Of a stretch of 61,736 nt of DNA, positions 6,906 through 14,841 are shown piece by piece. The stretch's first letter is position 1. Every line of letters starts with the position of its first letter. The translations under genes and the position numbers were made by a program. A model generated the notes under the pieces. That model saw only the letters and a list, made by a program, of their open reading frames with translations, made no database searches and had not been told where the DNA came from. The stretch is taken from NCBI RefSeq assembly GCF_023155095.1, contig NZ_JAKNDA010000009.1, positions 1 to 61,736 on the forward strand, given 5' to 3'. The stretch is from Idiomarina aminovorans. GTDB taxonomy: Bacteria > Pseudomonadota > Gammaproteobacteria > Enterobacterales > Alteromonadaceae.

Positions 6906-7514
6906 ATGTCAATTATCTCAGGCAACAGCACTTCTGTAACCAGCACTGGCAAGCAAAATACCAACAGAGTAAAAGCGGATGACAGCCTTAATGCTAAAGA
7001 AACGGCTCCGAACTCTAAACAGGCGCAAAATGCGGCTATTTTGAGTGCTCATGAGCGGGTATCACTGAGCAGTAACAATGAGTCACTCAGTTTACTGTAT
7101 AAAACGGCGCTGGAAGGTATTAACGCTGAGCTTGAGCCGGTAATGGGCAAAAATGCCTCGCAAAAAGTTTATGACGCTGGTACAGATACCTCTCCCAAGG
7201 CTACGGCCGACCGTATTGTGTCTTTTGCGACGAATTTTTACAGCCGCTACAAAGAGATGAACCCCGGTGAGTCTGAAGAAGAAACACTGAATAACTTTAT
7301 GGACATTATTGGTGGCGGTATCGAAAAAGGTTTTACCGATGCCAAAAATATTCTGACTGGTTTACAAGTGTTTGAAGGTGATGTCGAAAGTGATGTCGAT
7401 AAAACCTATGAGCTCATACAGCAGGGGCTGAATAAATTCCGTGAGAAAATACTGGAACTGGCCGATAAGCCAAAAGAGTCTGCTGACAACACTGAGGCTG
7501 ATACTAATAGTTAG
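6906..7514 (+). CDS. DUF5610 domain-containing protein
   Basis: This 202-residue soluble protein has a low-complexity Ser/Thr/Asn-rich N-terminus (1-45). It is followed by NESLSLLYKTALEGINAELEPVMG and SPKATADRIVSFATNFYSRYKEMNPGESEEETLNNFMDIIGGGIEKGFTDA-type helices, which I recognise as DUF5610. The function of the family is unknown. No signal peptide is seen. The sigma-28 promoter just upstream puts it in the late flagellar regulon, so a role in motility, chemotaxis or surface behaviour is inferred. Confidence 0.8.
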   Translation: MSIISGNSTSVTSTGKQNTNRVKADDSLNAKETAPNSKQAQNAAILSAHERVSLSSNNESLSLLYKTALEGINAELEPVMGKNASQKVYDAGTDTSPKATADRIVSFATNFYSRYKEMNPGESEEETLNNFMDIIGGGIEKGFTDAKNILTGLQVFEGDVESDVDKTYELIQQGLNKFREKILELADKPKESADNTEADTNS

Positions 7515-7533
7515 CCTCAGCGCTTGGCGGGTA

Positions 7534-7806
7534 TTAATCCGCGCTAACGGCAATTTCTATTTCATAGCCTTGCTGTCTAATAAATGAGCCTGTTTTGGTT
7601 GTCAGTATACACATTCGTTCAGCGGCCGGTTGCGCCTCTATGGCTTCTAAGTCTGTTTCCGGATAGCTTGTTCTGAACATCTCCCCGACAAGCGCCTGAT
7701 TAGATTTACTGGTTAGGCTTCAGGTCGGTCCGTCCGCCAGGGTGAGGCCAATAACCCCATCGCTGTCCTGCAGTACCAAGTTGTTTTCGCCATCAAAAAA
7801 CTTAAA
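7534..7806 (-). pseudogene. nonsense-interrupted, 5'-truncated remnant gene
   Basis: Reading the minus strand, one frame runs FFDGENNLVLQDSDGVIGLTLADGPT, a TGA stop (7720-7722), then in the same frame SLTSKSNQALVGEMFRTSY onward to EIEIAVSAD and a TAA at 7534-7536. No start codon is found before the next upstream stop, and the 5' end abuts the signal-peptidase-like gene. Both halves look like real protein (mixed hydrophobic/acidic pattern, no further stops). I infer a decayed gene rather than chance. The family was not recognised. Confidence 0.5.
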
Positions 7807-7818
7807 TGAGGGATATTA

Positions 7819-8313
7819 ATGAAAAAAAGGATTCTTTTGATAACTACGATAGTGTTCAGTGTATCTGCTTTCAGCCGCGAGTTTGTTCAAAATGGCTCCT
7901 CAATGGAACCAACAATAAAAGCCGGGCAGACGGTTGAAATAGGGGTTCTGTCGTCTTTCGGCTATGAACCGAGCCGCTGGGACGTGGTTGCCGTGAAAAA
8001 TCCTCAGCAGTTTAATCTTTTGGTTTTCAGGATCGTAGGTCTTCCTAATGAAACGATTCAGCTCGAAGAAGATGGTGTTTATATAAATGATAAGAAAGTA
8101 AAGCTACCAGAAAAGCTGATTGAGTCTGGCGTGCAGTATTTACCGGCTAGTGCTGTTATAAAACGACAGAAATACTCTAATAATGTCTATACAACAGGTG
8201 GAGAAGAATACTTTCTTCTGGGTGATAATACGTTTAATGCCAACGATAGCCGTTTTGAACTTGGTATCATTCATCGCAGTTTGATACTCAATAAGGTTGA
8301 AGGTGATCTCTGA
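7819..8313 (+). CDS. signal peptidase I-like (S26) protein lacking the general-base lysine
   Basis: This 164-residue protein with an N-terminal hydrophobic segment carries S26 boxes: GSSMEPTI (box B with the nucleophilic serine), RWDVVAVKNP (box C), VFRIVGLPNE (box D) and LGDNTFNANDSR (box E). In LepB, box D reads KR before the VGLP, with lysine as general base; here the equivalent is phenylalanine, so ordinary Ser-Lys chemistry is unlikely. It is not the housekeeping LepB, which has two transmembrane segments and lies with lepA. It may be a specialised processing enzyme or an inactive homolog. Confidence 0.75.
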   Translation: MKKRILLITTIVFSVSAFSREFVQNGSSMEPTIKAGQTVEIGVLSSFGYEPSRWDVVAVKNPQQFNLLVFRIVGLPNETIQLEEDGVYINDKKVKLPEKLIESGVQYLPASAVIKRQKYSNNVYTTGGEEYFLLGDNTFNANDSRFELGIIHRSLILNKVEGDL

Positions 8314-8370
8314 TACAAACCCGTTGGTTTTTTCAAGGGATCATTAGCTGAGAGCTTTCTTTCGGGGAGA

Positions 8371-8400
8371 GCGACCCCACTACGTTGGTAGTGGGGTCGC
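8371..8400. repeat. perfect 13-bp hairpin
   Basis: gcgaccccactac (8371-8383), a gttg loop (8384-8387) and gtagtggggtcgc (8388-8400) form a perfect GC-rich stem between two convergent genes. No run of T follows on either strand, so it is not a typical intrinsic terminator, though it may stall polymerase or protect mRNA 3' ends. Confidence 0.6.
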
Positions 8401-8443
8401 CGGCCGACTGATAACCGGATGCTAACTTTCAAGGCTCTGTTAG

Positions 8444-10150
8444 CTATATCTTTACACCCAGTTCCTTCGCCATTTGCTGACGCATTTTGAATTTTTGCAA
8501 TTTTCCGGTAACGGTCATGGGGTACTCATCGACAATGCGAATGTATTTAGGCACCTTAAAATAGGCCAGCTGTTCTTTTAAGTAAGTACGAGTTTCTTCT
8601 TCTGTTATGGTGTGACCCTCCTTTGTTCTCAACCATAAGCAGACTTGTTCGCCAAATTTCTTGTCCGGCACTCCAAAAACCGCAGCATCGCTAACATCGT
8701 CGTGTAAATACAAAACCTCTTCAATTTCTCTTGGATAGATATTCTCGCCACCGCGAATAATAAGGTCTTTTATACGACCAACAATAGTGACATAACCTGA
8801 CTCATCCATTTCACCGAGGTCACCAGAGTGAAGCCAGCCCTCTGAGTCGATGGTATTTCTGGTTTTTTCTTCGTCGCCCCAATATCCCTGCATAACGCAG
8901 TATCCCCGGGCACAAATTTCGCCGGCTTCACCCACGGCGGCAATATCACCGTTATGGTTAATAATTTTTACTTCAGTGTGCGGCATGGCGCGACCGACAG
9001 TTTTTACTTGTTTGTCTAAAGGCGAGTCAGTATCGGTAATATGGTTAATGGGACTACATTCGGTTTGGCCGTATCCAATGACCACCTGCTGCATATGAAA
9101 GTCACTATGAACTTTACGCATTAGCTCTTCGGGGCAGGTACTGCCTGCCATAACACCGGTGCGAAGGCTACTGAGGTCATAGCGATAAAAGTCAGGATGC
9201 TCAAGTTGAGCGATAAACATAGTGGGGACACCGTGCAAAGCGGTACATTTTTCCTGCTCTACTGTCTCAAGCGTGGTGGTTGGTTCAAATGATGGGCCAG
9301 GAAATATGGCGCAAGCCCCAGATGCCAGGCACGCCAAATTACCCAGAACCATTCCAAAGCAGTGATAGAGAGGCACCGGGATGCACAGCCGGTCGTGTTC
9401 AGTAAAGTGCATGGAACGAGCTACTAGCCGACCATTATTTAGAATATTGCGGTGACTTAGGGTTGCACCTTTAGGGTTGCCTGTAGTGCCTGAAGTAAAT
9501 TGAATATTAATCGGATCGTGAGCACTCAATGTGGGCTCTAATTCTTTCATTTGCAGGTAATGTTGTTCGTTGCCAAGTGCCTGTAGTTGCGCAAAAGGTA
9601 AGATTCCGGAGTGATTTTTCTCTCCAATGCTAATGACTTTTCTCAACGAGGGTAATCGGCTTAGAGCTGCACCGGGAACATGGCTGTTAAGTTCAGGAGC
9701 CAATTCATAAAGCATTTCAATGTAATTCGAACTTTTAAACTGCTGAGCAACAATAAGGTATTTAACTTCGACGCTATTAATGGCGAACTCTAACTCATGA
9801 GGGCGGTAAGCGGGGTTAATGCACACCATAATTGCGCCTATTTTGGCTGTAGCCATTTGTACTAAAGACCACTCAATATTGTTTGGAGACCAAATGCCGA
9901 CTCGCTCCCCCGGTTTTACGCCTATTGCGAGTAAGCCAGTAGCGACACGTTCAATTTCACGTAAGTATTGGCGGTAAGTCCAGCGAATATCTTGGTGTTT
10001 TACGACAATCGCCTCGCGATCGGGGTATGTGTCAACAATACGGGTTAAATGAGTCCCTATTGTCAATTCGCTGAGCGGAATTTCCGTAGTTCCCTGATAA
10101 GCACTGGTACTCAAAGAGGACGTTTTATTTTTTTTGTGTTGTTTATTCAT
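8444..10150 (-). CDS. AMP-binding acyl-CoA synthetase
   Basis: This 568-residue member of the adenylate-forming superfamily carries the P-loop-like IQFTSGTTGNPKGATLSHRN, the VIGYGQTECSP motif, the YWGDEEKTRNTIDSEGWLHSGDLGEMDESGY hinge region and the terminal catalytic lysine in MTVTGKLQK. It activates a carboxylic acid (probably medium- or long-chain fatty acid) to acyl-CoA through an acyl-AMP. The FadD-type fatty-acid motif is not diagnostic, so chain length is open. It is monocistronic. Two TGTCGACA palindromes lie upstream of its start and may bind a regulator. Confidence 0.88.
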   Translation of the reverse strand: MNKQHKKNKTSSLSTSAYQGTTEIPLSELTIGTHLTRIVDTYPDREAIVVKHQDIRWTYRQYLREIERVATGLLAIGVKPGERVGIWSPNNIEWSLVQMATAKIGAIMVCINPAYRPHELEFAINSVEVKYLIVAQQFKSSNYIEMLYELAPELNSHVPGAALSRLPSLRKVISIGEKNHSGILPFAQLQALGNEQHYLQMKELEPTLSAHDPINIQFTSGTTGNPKGATLSHRNILNNGRLVARSMHFTEHDRLCIPVPLYHCFGMVLGNLACLASGACAIFPGPSFEPTTTLETVEQEKCTALHGVPTMFIAQLEHPDFYRYDLSSLRTGVMAGSTCPEELMRKVHSDFHMQQVVIGYGQTECSPINHITDTDSPLDKQVKTVGRAMPHTEVKIINHNGDIAAVGEAGEICARGYCVMQGYWGDEEKTRNTIDSEGWLHSGDLGEMDESGYVTIVGRIKDLIIRGGENIYPREIEEVLYLHDDVSDAAVFGVPDKKFGEQVCLWLRTKEGHTITEEETRTYLKEQLAYFKVPKYIRIVDEYPMTVTGKLQKFKMRQQMAKELGVKI

Positions 10151-10523
10151 TCTTCGCAGCCTTATTTTAGAGCGTTACTATTAACTTTATAGTATGAAAC
10201 TAATCATACAATGTCGACAATTTCTATAGCTAATATCGCTATAGTTACTAAATTGAGACCAAAGTCGTAATTTTGTCGACAAAATTAAGTGTTGTTAATA
10301 GAAGTCGAAGAAAGCTCTGGGTTTAAAAGGCTGGGAATACAGGCTGATACTCGCGGCATAGATTGTTACTTGATGGATTGTATCAGTAGTTTAATACCTT
10401 AATTTTGTAACAATATGAGCAGGGTATTGAAGTTAAGGTGCTATTACAGGGAAGAGACAATTATCTGTGTGGCTTTACTGGTATTTGCTAGCTTTTATTT
10501 TCTGAGTTGTTCGTTATTATTAA
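10151..10523. other. intergenic region with paired TGTCGACA palindromes
   Basis: This is the gap between the acyl-CoA synthetase and the sodB terminator. It contains TGTCGACA at 10212-10219 and ttttgtcgacaaaa at 10271-10284 (a 14-base perfect palindrome). Between them is an inverted repeat ctatagc (10224-10230) / gctatag (10238-10244). These are candidate operators for the synthetase gene. An open frame from 10415 runs into the sodB terminator and I do not accept it. No RNA gene was recognised. Confidence 0.45.
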
Positions 10524-10545
10524 GAAGGCGCCTTGCGGCGCCTTC
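10524..10545 (-). terminator. sodB intrinsic terminator
   Basis: A 9-base perfect stem, gaaggcgcc (10524-10532) and ggcgccttc (10537-10545) with a four-base loop, lies 24 bases beyond the sodB stop. On the minus strand it is followed by ttaataata. Confidence 0.7.
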
Positions 10546-10568
10546 CTTTATTCCTTCACAAGCTTGCC

Positions 10569-11150
10569 TTAGGCAAAGTTCTTGTTCACGAAGTCCCAGT
10601 TTACCAGCTTCCAGAAAGCTTCTAAGTAGTTAGGACGAGAGTTGCGGTAGTCAATGTAATACGCGTGTTCCCATACATCAACGGTTAGCAGTGGCTCTAC
10701 GTCGTCGTGCGCAACTGGGGTATCTGCGTCGTCGGTGTTGAACAGGTCAACAGAGCCGTCAGCTTTTTTCACCAGCCAGGTCCAGCCAGAACCGAAGTTG
10801 CCGGCAGCGCTTGCGTTAAACTCTTCTTTAAACTTGTCGAAAGAACCGAATTTAGCGTTAATGGCGTCCGCAACGGCGCCCGTTGGTTCGCCGCCGCCGT
10901 TCGGGCTCAGGCAGTTCCAGTAGAAAGAGTGGTTCCATACCTGCGCAGCGTTGTTGAACAGGCCGCCTTTTTCAGATTTGATGATGTCTTCCAGAGATTT
11001 GCTCTCAAGGTCAGTGCCTTCAACGGCAGCGTTCAGTTTGCTCACGTAAGTGGCGTGATGCTTACCGTAGTGGTATTCCAGCGTTTCTTCTGAAATATGT
11101 GGTGCCAGAGCGTTTTTCTCGTAGGGAAGAGCGGGTAGTTCAAATGCCAT
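10569..11150 (-). CDS. sodB: superoxide dismutase, Fe-type
   Basis: The 193-residue protein starts [20 protein letters not shown]. The metal ligands are visible as H27 ([11 protein letters not shown]), the histidine of WNHSFYW, and Asp and His of [11 protein letters not shown]. The [10 protein letters not shown] and [10 protein letters not shown] segments with AGNFGSGW favour iron over manganese. It dismutates superoxide in the cytoplasm. The start at 11150 was chosen over an upstream extension because it matches the family and has a gagag Shine-Dalgarno region. It lies beside grxD and a peroxiredoxin, an oxidative-stress neighbourhood on opposite strands. Confidence 0.96.
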   Translation of the reverse strand: MAFELPALPYEKNALAPHISEETLEYHYGKHHATYVSKLNAAVEGTDLESKSLEDIIKSEKGGLFNNAAQVWNHSFYWNCLSPNGGGEPTGAVADAINAKFGSFDKFKEEFNASAAGNFGSGWTWLVKKADGSVDLFNTDDADTPVAHDDVEPLLTVDVWEHAYYIDYRNSRPNYLEAFWKLVNWDFVNKNFA

Positions 11151-11353
11151 AATTTTTTCTCTCCGTAGTTCTTTTGTGTGCAAATATGCGACTTGCACTT
11201 TGCTGTGTGCAAGTTCTTTCTTCTTTCACTCTACGTTATATAGGGCTGACTGGTTTGCTTTTCAAGGAAATCTTTCAATTTAGGACAAAACTTTATAGGC
11301 TGTGCTAAAATACCTGAGTGTTTTAATCAACCATTATATTAAGCAGAGGTGTT

Positions 11354-11692
11354 ATGGAAACGGTTGACAGAATTAAGCAGCAAATCGAAGAAAATCCAAT
11401 CCTGTTATATATGAAAGGCTCTCCGAAGTTGCCTAGTTGTGGTTTCTCTTCTCAGGCATCACAAGCCTTGATGGGCTGTGGCCAGGCGTTTGCTTACGTC
11501 GATATCCTGCAAAACCCGGATATCCGTGCAGAACTGCCTAACTACGCGAACTGGCCAACCTTCCCGCAGCTGTGGCTTGAAGGTGAGCTGGTTGGCGGTT
11601 GTGATATTATTATGGAAATGTTCCAGAACGGCGAACTGCAGCAGTTAGTCTCTGAAGTTGCAGAGCGGCATCCGGAGCCTTCAGCTGAGTAA
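11354..11692 (+). CDS. grxD: monothiol glutaredoxin GrxD
   Basis: The 112-residue protein has the monothiol active site CGFS (residues 29-32) in KGSPKLPSCGFSSQ, the WPTFPQLW TVP-equivalent loop and GGCDIIMEM for glutathione binding. Grx4-type proteins carry and deliver [2Fe-2S] clusters, partnering BolA. A -10-like taaaat (11308-11313) precedes it. Its last codons form the first unit of a curious four-copy repeat that continues past the stop (see the repeat entry). Confidence 0.95.
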   Translation: METVDRIKQQIEENPILLYMKGSPKLPSCGFSSQASQALMGCGQAFAYVDILQNPDIRAELPNYANWPTFPQLWLEGELVGGCDIIMEMFQNGELQQLVSEVAERHPEPSAE

Positions 11693-11752
11693 AGAGCTGT
11701 CAGCGGAGTAATAAAAAGCTGTTAGCGGAATAAACTGCTCTCAGCTGAATAA
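11681..11752 (+). repeat. four imperfect copies of TYAGCKGARTAA
   Basis: Copies start at 11681 (spanning the grxD stop), 11700, 11722 and 11741, with spacings 19, 22 and 19. Each contains a TAA. The pattern suggests duplication of a 41-base block that itself was a duplication of the grxD 3' end. Confidence 0.7.
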
Positions 11753-11871
11753 ATTTTAAGCAATTAGTAGGCGATTGGTCGTGAAAAAAACAGATTCACT
11801 TGTTTTTTGTCAGGGGCATCCCCATCACTATTAATGAAGCTTTAACACTCAACATCAAATGGAGATAATCG

Positions 11872-12477
11872 ATGTCTGTATTAGTAGGTCGTAAAGCACC
11901 TGATTTTACTGCAGCAGCAGTACTGGGTTCAGGTGAAATTGTTGAAGATTTTAAATTGTCAGACGCTATCAAAGGCAAAAAAGCCGTTGTTTTCTTCTAT
12001 CCGCTGGACTTCACTTTTGTCTGTCCTTCTGAACTTATCGCTTTTGACAAGCGTTTAGACGAGTTCAAAAAACGTGGCGTTGAAGTTATTGGCGTTTCAA
12101 TTGACTCTCAGTTTACTCACAGTGCATGGCGTAATACCGCTACTGACGCTGGTGGTATCGGTGAGGTGAAATACCCATTGGTTGCTGACGTTCGTCACAG
12201 CATCTGTAAAGCGTACGACGTAGAGCACCCAGAAGCCGGTGTTGCATTCCGCGGTTCATTCTTAATTGATGAGGACGGCATGGTTCGTCACCAGGTTATT
12301 AATGACTTGCCGTTAGGCCGTAACATCGACGAGATGCTGCGTATGGTTGACGCACTGAACTTCCACCAGAAGCATGGCGAAGTTTGCCCGGCAGGCTGGG
12401 AAGAAGGTAAAGAAGGCATGAAAGAAAACGCAGAAGGTGTTGCTTCTTACCTGTCTAAAAACGCTGACAAACTGTAA
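11872..12477 (+). CDS. typical 2-Cys peroxiredoxin (AhpC/TSA)
   Basis: The 201-residue protein has the peroxidatic cysteine C51 in FTFVCPSE and the resolving cysteine near residue 172 in GEVCPAGW, with the catalytic Pro/Thr pair in YPLDFTFVCP. It reduces H2O2 and organic peroxides using thioredoxin or AhpF-like reductant; no ahpF is adjacent. The eukaryote-like GGIG motif is present but the C-terminal YF is not, suggesting resistance to hyperoxidation. ggaga lies just before the start. A strong bidirectional terminator follows. Confidence 0.93.
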   Translation: MSVLVGRKAPDFTAAAVLGSGEIVEDFKLSDAIKGKKAVVFFYPLDFTFVCPSELIAFDKRLDEFKKRGVEVIGVSIDSQFTHSAWRNTATDAGGIGEVKYPLVADVRHSICKAYDVEHPEAGVAFRGSFLIDEDGMVRHQVINDLPLGRNIDEMLRMVDALNFHQKHGEVCPAGWEEGKEGMKENAEGVASYLSKNADKL

Positions 12478-12491
12478 GCGTTGGCAGAATC

Positions 12492-12521
12492 AAAAAAACC
12501 GCTCATTTGAGCGGTTTTTTT
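12492..12521. terminator. bidirectional terminator between peroxiredoxin and rnt
   Basis: A stem aaaaaaccgctc / gagcggtttttt with a short attt loop has T-runs on both strands. It separates convergent genes. Confidence 0.85.
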
Positions 12522-12526
12522 ATGTC

Positions 12527-13174
12527 CTACGTTTTATCTTCAGACTTTGCCGGCGGCCAGCCACCCAATTCCTTCCAGCGGTTAATCATCCAGCAGTAGA
12601 GTTCTGCGGTGCGTTCGGTATCGTATAAGGCTGAATGTGCCTGTTTGCTATCAAATTCAATACCAGCTGCCTGACAAGCTTTAATCAGTACGGTCTGGCC
12701 TAATGTCATTGCCGCCAGGGTGGTGGTATCAAAACTGACAAAAGGGTGGAACGGGTTGCGCTTTAAGTTAGCGCGTTCGGCTGCGGCCATCAAAAAGCCG
12801 TGATCGAAGTTTGAGTTATGCCCGACCAGAACGGAACGTTGGCAGCCAGCGGCTTTTTGCGCTTTGCGTATGGGTTTAAAGATTTCCCGTAGCGCTTCGC
12901 CTTCGTCTACAGCGCCGCGCAATGGGCAGTGCGGGTCAATACCGTTGAAGTCGATAGCGGCCTGTTCAATATTGGCACCTTCAAAAGGCTCAACGTGGTA
13001 ATGAACGGAATCTATCGGTTTTAACAGTCCGTTCTCGTCAAAATCCAGTAATACGGCAGCAATTTCCAGTAACGCGTCGGTGTTGGCGTTAAATCCCGCT
13101 GTTTCAACATCAACAACTACTGGCATGTAGCCGCGAAAGCGTTGTTTCATAAGCGAGTCTGAGCTGTCTGACAT
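12527..13174 (-). CDS. rnt: ribonuclease T
   Basis: The 215-residue DEDDh exonuclease has the ExoI motif [11 protein letters not shown] (D22, E24), [13 protein letters not shown] (ExoII) and [16 protein letters not shown] (ExoIII with His and Asp). RNase T trims tRNA and other stable RNA 3' ends. An internal methionine ([11 protein letters not shown], residue 9) is an alternative start. It is divergent from motY, the same arrangement known in Vibrio, which supports both assignments. Confidence 0.95.
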   Translation of the reverse strand: MSDSSDSLMKQRFRGYMPVVVDVETAGFNANTDALLEIAAVLLDFDENGLLKPIDSVHYHVEPFEGANIEQAAIDFNGIDPHCPLRGAVDEGEALREIFKPIRKAQKAAGCQRSVLVGHNSNFDHGFLMAAAERANLKRNPFHPFVSFDTTTLAAMTLGQTVLIKACQAAGIEFDSKQAHSALYDTERTAELYCWMINRWKELGGWPPAKSEDKT

Positions 13175-13244
13175 AGAATTTCCGTAGTGACTTTAAGATA
13201 CGCCCATTATGCCAAAGATAGGCAGACTCTGCTTGCAGAAATAC

Positions 13245-13271
13245 TAAAGCAACAGCAATGCGTGCCGATAC
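13245..13271 (+). promoter_or_regulatory. sigma-28 (FliA) promoter of motY
   Basis: TAAAGCAA (13245-13252), 11 bases, then GCCGATAC (13264-13271) closely matches the flagellar sigma consensus with exact spacing, 30 bases before the motY start. Confidence 0.8.
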
Positions 13272-13301
13272 AGGCGTATCAGAAATAAATCAGGGGCGCT
13301 T

Positions 13302-14198
13302 ATGAAGAATTGGCCGATGTTGACTGCTGTTTCAGCTTCTCTGCTGCTGGCAATGGGGCAGACGCAAGCAAACTCAGTCAGGCATTACAGTGCGAACCTG
13401 GACACTTCTGCCTGGCAGATAAGCGAAGAAAACCGCTTAGCCTGCGAGATGGAACATGAGATCCCACGCTACGGTAAGGTGCGCTTTCAGAGTGAAGCCA
13501 GTAAGGAGCTGAACCTGCGTATGAAGATGGAAATGCGCAAGTTACCGGACAGCTACGGTGTGTCTGCCATTGAGTCGGTTCCGCCGCGCTGGCAGCCGGG
13601 CGAATCGAGTTACCGTATTGGCAGCATGAAGTTGTATAAGCAGTTTGATGGTGAGCTGCAGAAGCAGTTGGCCTGGACCTTGTTGAACGAACTGGAAAAA
13701 GGGCGTTACCCCACATTTTTTTACAACGACTGGTATAACAACCGCGATCAGGTGGCAGTATCACTTTCTTCGGTCAATTTTCGCCGCGCTTACGATGACT
13801 TTATGAGCTGCGTTAATGCGTTATTGCCATTCAGCTTTGACGATATTGCCTACACGGTACTGAACCATGAAGGCGAGAGTGAAAAGCTGACGGTGTCGTC
13901 ACAGCGAAAATTGAAGCAGATTAGTGACTATTTGCAGGTTGATAGCAAACTGGAATTGGTTTTGGTCGATGCTTATACCGATTCGCTTGGTGCGCGCGGG
14001 CCAAATCAGGAATTAACCGAACAGCGCGCGAAAGAAATTCAGCAGTTTTTTGTTGAGCGGGGCATAGACGCCGAGCGGATTAAAACGGTTGCTCACGGTG
14101 AAGATCGCCCGGTTAAATCCAATGACAATGAGATAAACCGTCAGATTAACCGCCGCGTTATTGTGCAACTGACAAAACCGTCGTCGATTGAGCTGTAA
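13302..14198 (+). CDS. motY: sodium-type flagellar motor protein MotY
   Basis: The 298-residue protein has a signal peptide (MKNWPMLTAVSASLLLAMGQTQA), a MotY-specific N-terminal domain (about 24-170) and a C-terminal OmpA-like peptidoglycan-binding domain (about 190-295) with the ..VDAYTDSLG...NQELTEQRAKEIQQFF...GEDRPVKSN..NRQINRRV pattern. MotY is part of the T ring around the polar flagellar basal body and helps recruit the Na+-driven PomAB stator. The rnt neighbour and the sigma-28 promoter both support the call. It implies a polar, sodium-driven flagellum. Confidence 0.92.
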   Translation: MKNWPMLTAVSASLLLAMGQTQANSVRHYSANLDTSAWQISEENRLACEMEHEIPRYGKVRFQSEASKELNLRMKMEMRKLPDSYGVSAIESVPPRWQPGESSYRIGSMKLYKQFDGELQKQLAWTLLNELEKGRYPTFFYNDWYNNRDQVAVSLSSVNFRRAYDDFMSCVNALLPFSFDDIAYTVLNHEGESEKLTVSSQRKLKQISDYLQVDSKLELVLVDAYTDSLGARGPNQELTEQRAKEIQQFFVERGIDAERIKTVAHGEDRPVKSNDNEINRQINRRVIVQLTKPSSIEL

Positions 14199-14203
14199 TA
14201 AGC

Positions 14204-14839
14204 TCAATCGCTGGTTTTTTCTTTAAACTCACACAAATCTTCAATGACACAGGAACCACACCGTGGCTTGCGGGCTATGCAGGTGTAACGGCCGTGCAGA
14301 ATTAACCAGTGGTGCACATCGACTTTAAACTCAGCCGGCACCACTTTTATCAGCTTTTCTTCTACTTCTTTGACGTTTTTCCCCGGTGCCAGTTTGGTGC
14401 GATTAGACACGCGGAATATGTGTGTATCCACTGCAATTACCGGCCAGCCGAACGCTGTGTTTAAGACCACGTTTGCGGTTTTACGACCGACACCGGGCAA
14501 GGCTTCCAGAGCCGCCCTGTTTTCCGGTACCTGGCCCCCGTATTCTTCGACCAGAATTTTGCAGGTTTTGTAGGCGTTTTCGGCTTTGCCGTTAAACAGG
14601 CCAATGGTTTTTATGTACTCTTTTATACCGTCGATACCCAGTGCCAGCATGGTTTCGGCTGTGGGTGCGGCAGGGAAGAGCTTGCGCGTGGCCTTATTCA
14701 CGCCAACATCGGTAGCTTGTGCGGACAACAACACGGCAATCAGTAATTGAAAGGGCGATTCGTATTCCAGCTCGGTGGTTGGGTTGGGGTTGTTGTCCCG
14801 TAACCGGCTTAAAATTTCATAACGTTTGTTTTTATTCAT
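14204..14839 (-). CDS. nth: endonuclease III
   Basis: The 211-residue protein has the helix-hairpin-helix GVGRKTANVVLN with the catalytic lysine, the catalytic aspartate in AVDTHIFRV and the C-terminal [4Fe-4S] motif C-X6-C-X2-C-X5-C in CIARKPRCGSCVIEDLC. It removes oxidised pyrimidines and cleaves the abasic site. It is the last gene of the rnf cluster (two bases after rnfE), the same order seen in E. coli rsx-nth, so it is probably co-transcribed. Confidence 0.96.
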   Translation of the reverse strand: MNKNKRYEILSRLRDNNPNPTTELEYESPFQLLIAVLLSAQATDVGVNKATRKLFPAAPTAETMLALGIDGIKEYIKTIGLFNGKAENAYKTCKILVEEYGGQVPENRAALEALPGVGRKTANVVLNTAFGWPVIAVDTHIFRVSNRTKLAPGKNVKEVEEKLIKVVPAEFKVDVHHWLILHGRYTCIARKPRCGSCVIEDLCEFKEKTSD

Positions 14840-14841
14840 AA

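Noticed and set aside
10415-10633. 72-codon plus-strand open frame between the acyl-CoA synthetase and sodB genes
   Set aside because: It runs through the sodB terminator hairpin into the antisense of sodB, has no Shine-Dalgarno and low-complexity Cys/Arg/Ser composition.
10707-11093. 128-codon plus-strand open frame antisense to sodB
   Set aside because: It is the codon-usage shadow of sodB, whose metal-binding motifs are clear on the minus strand.
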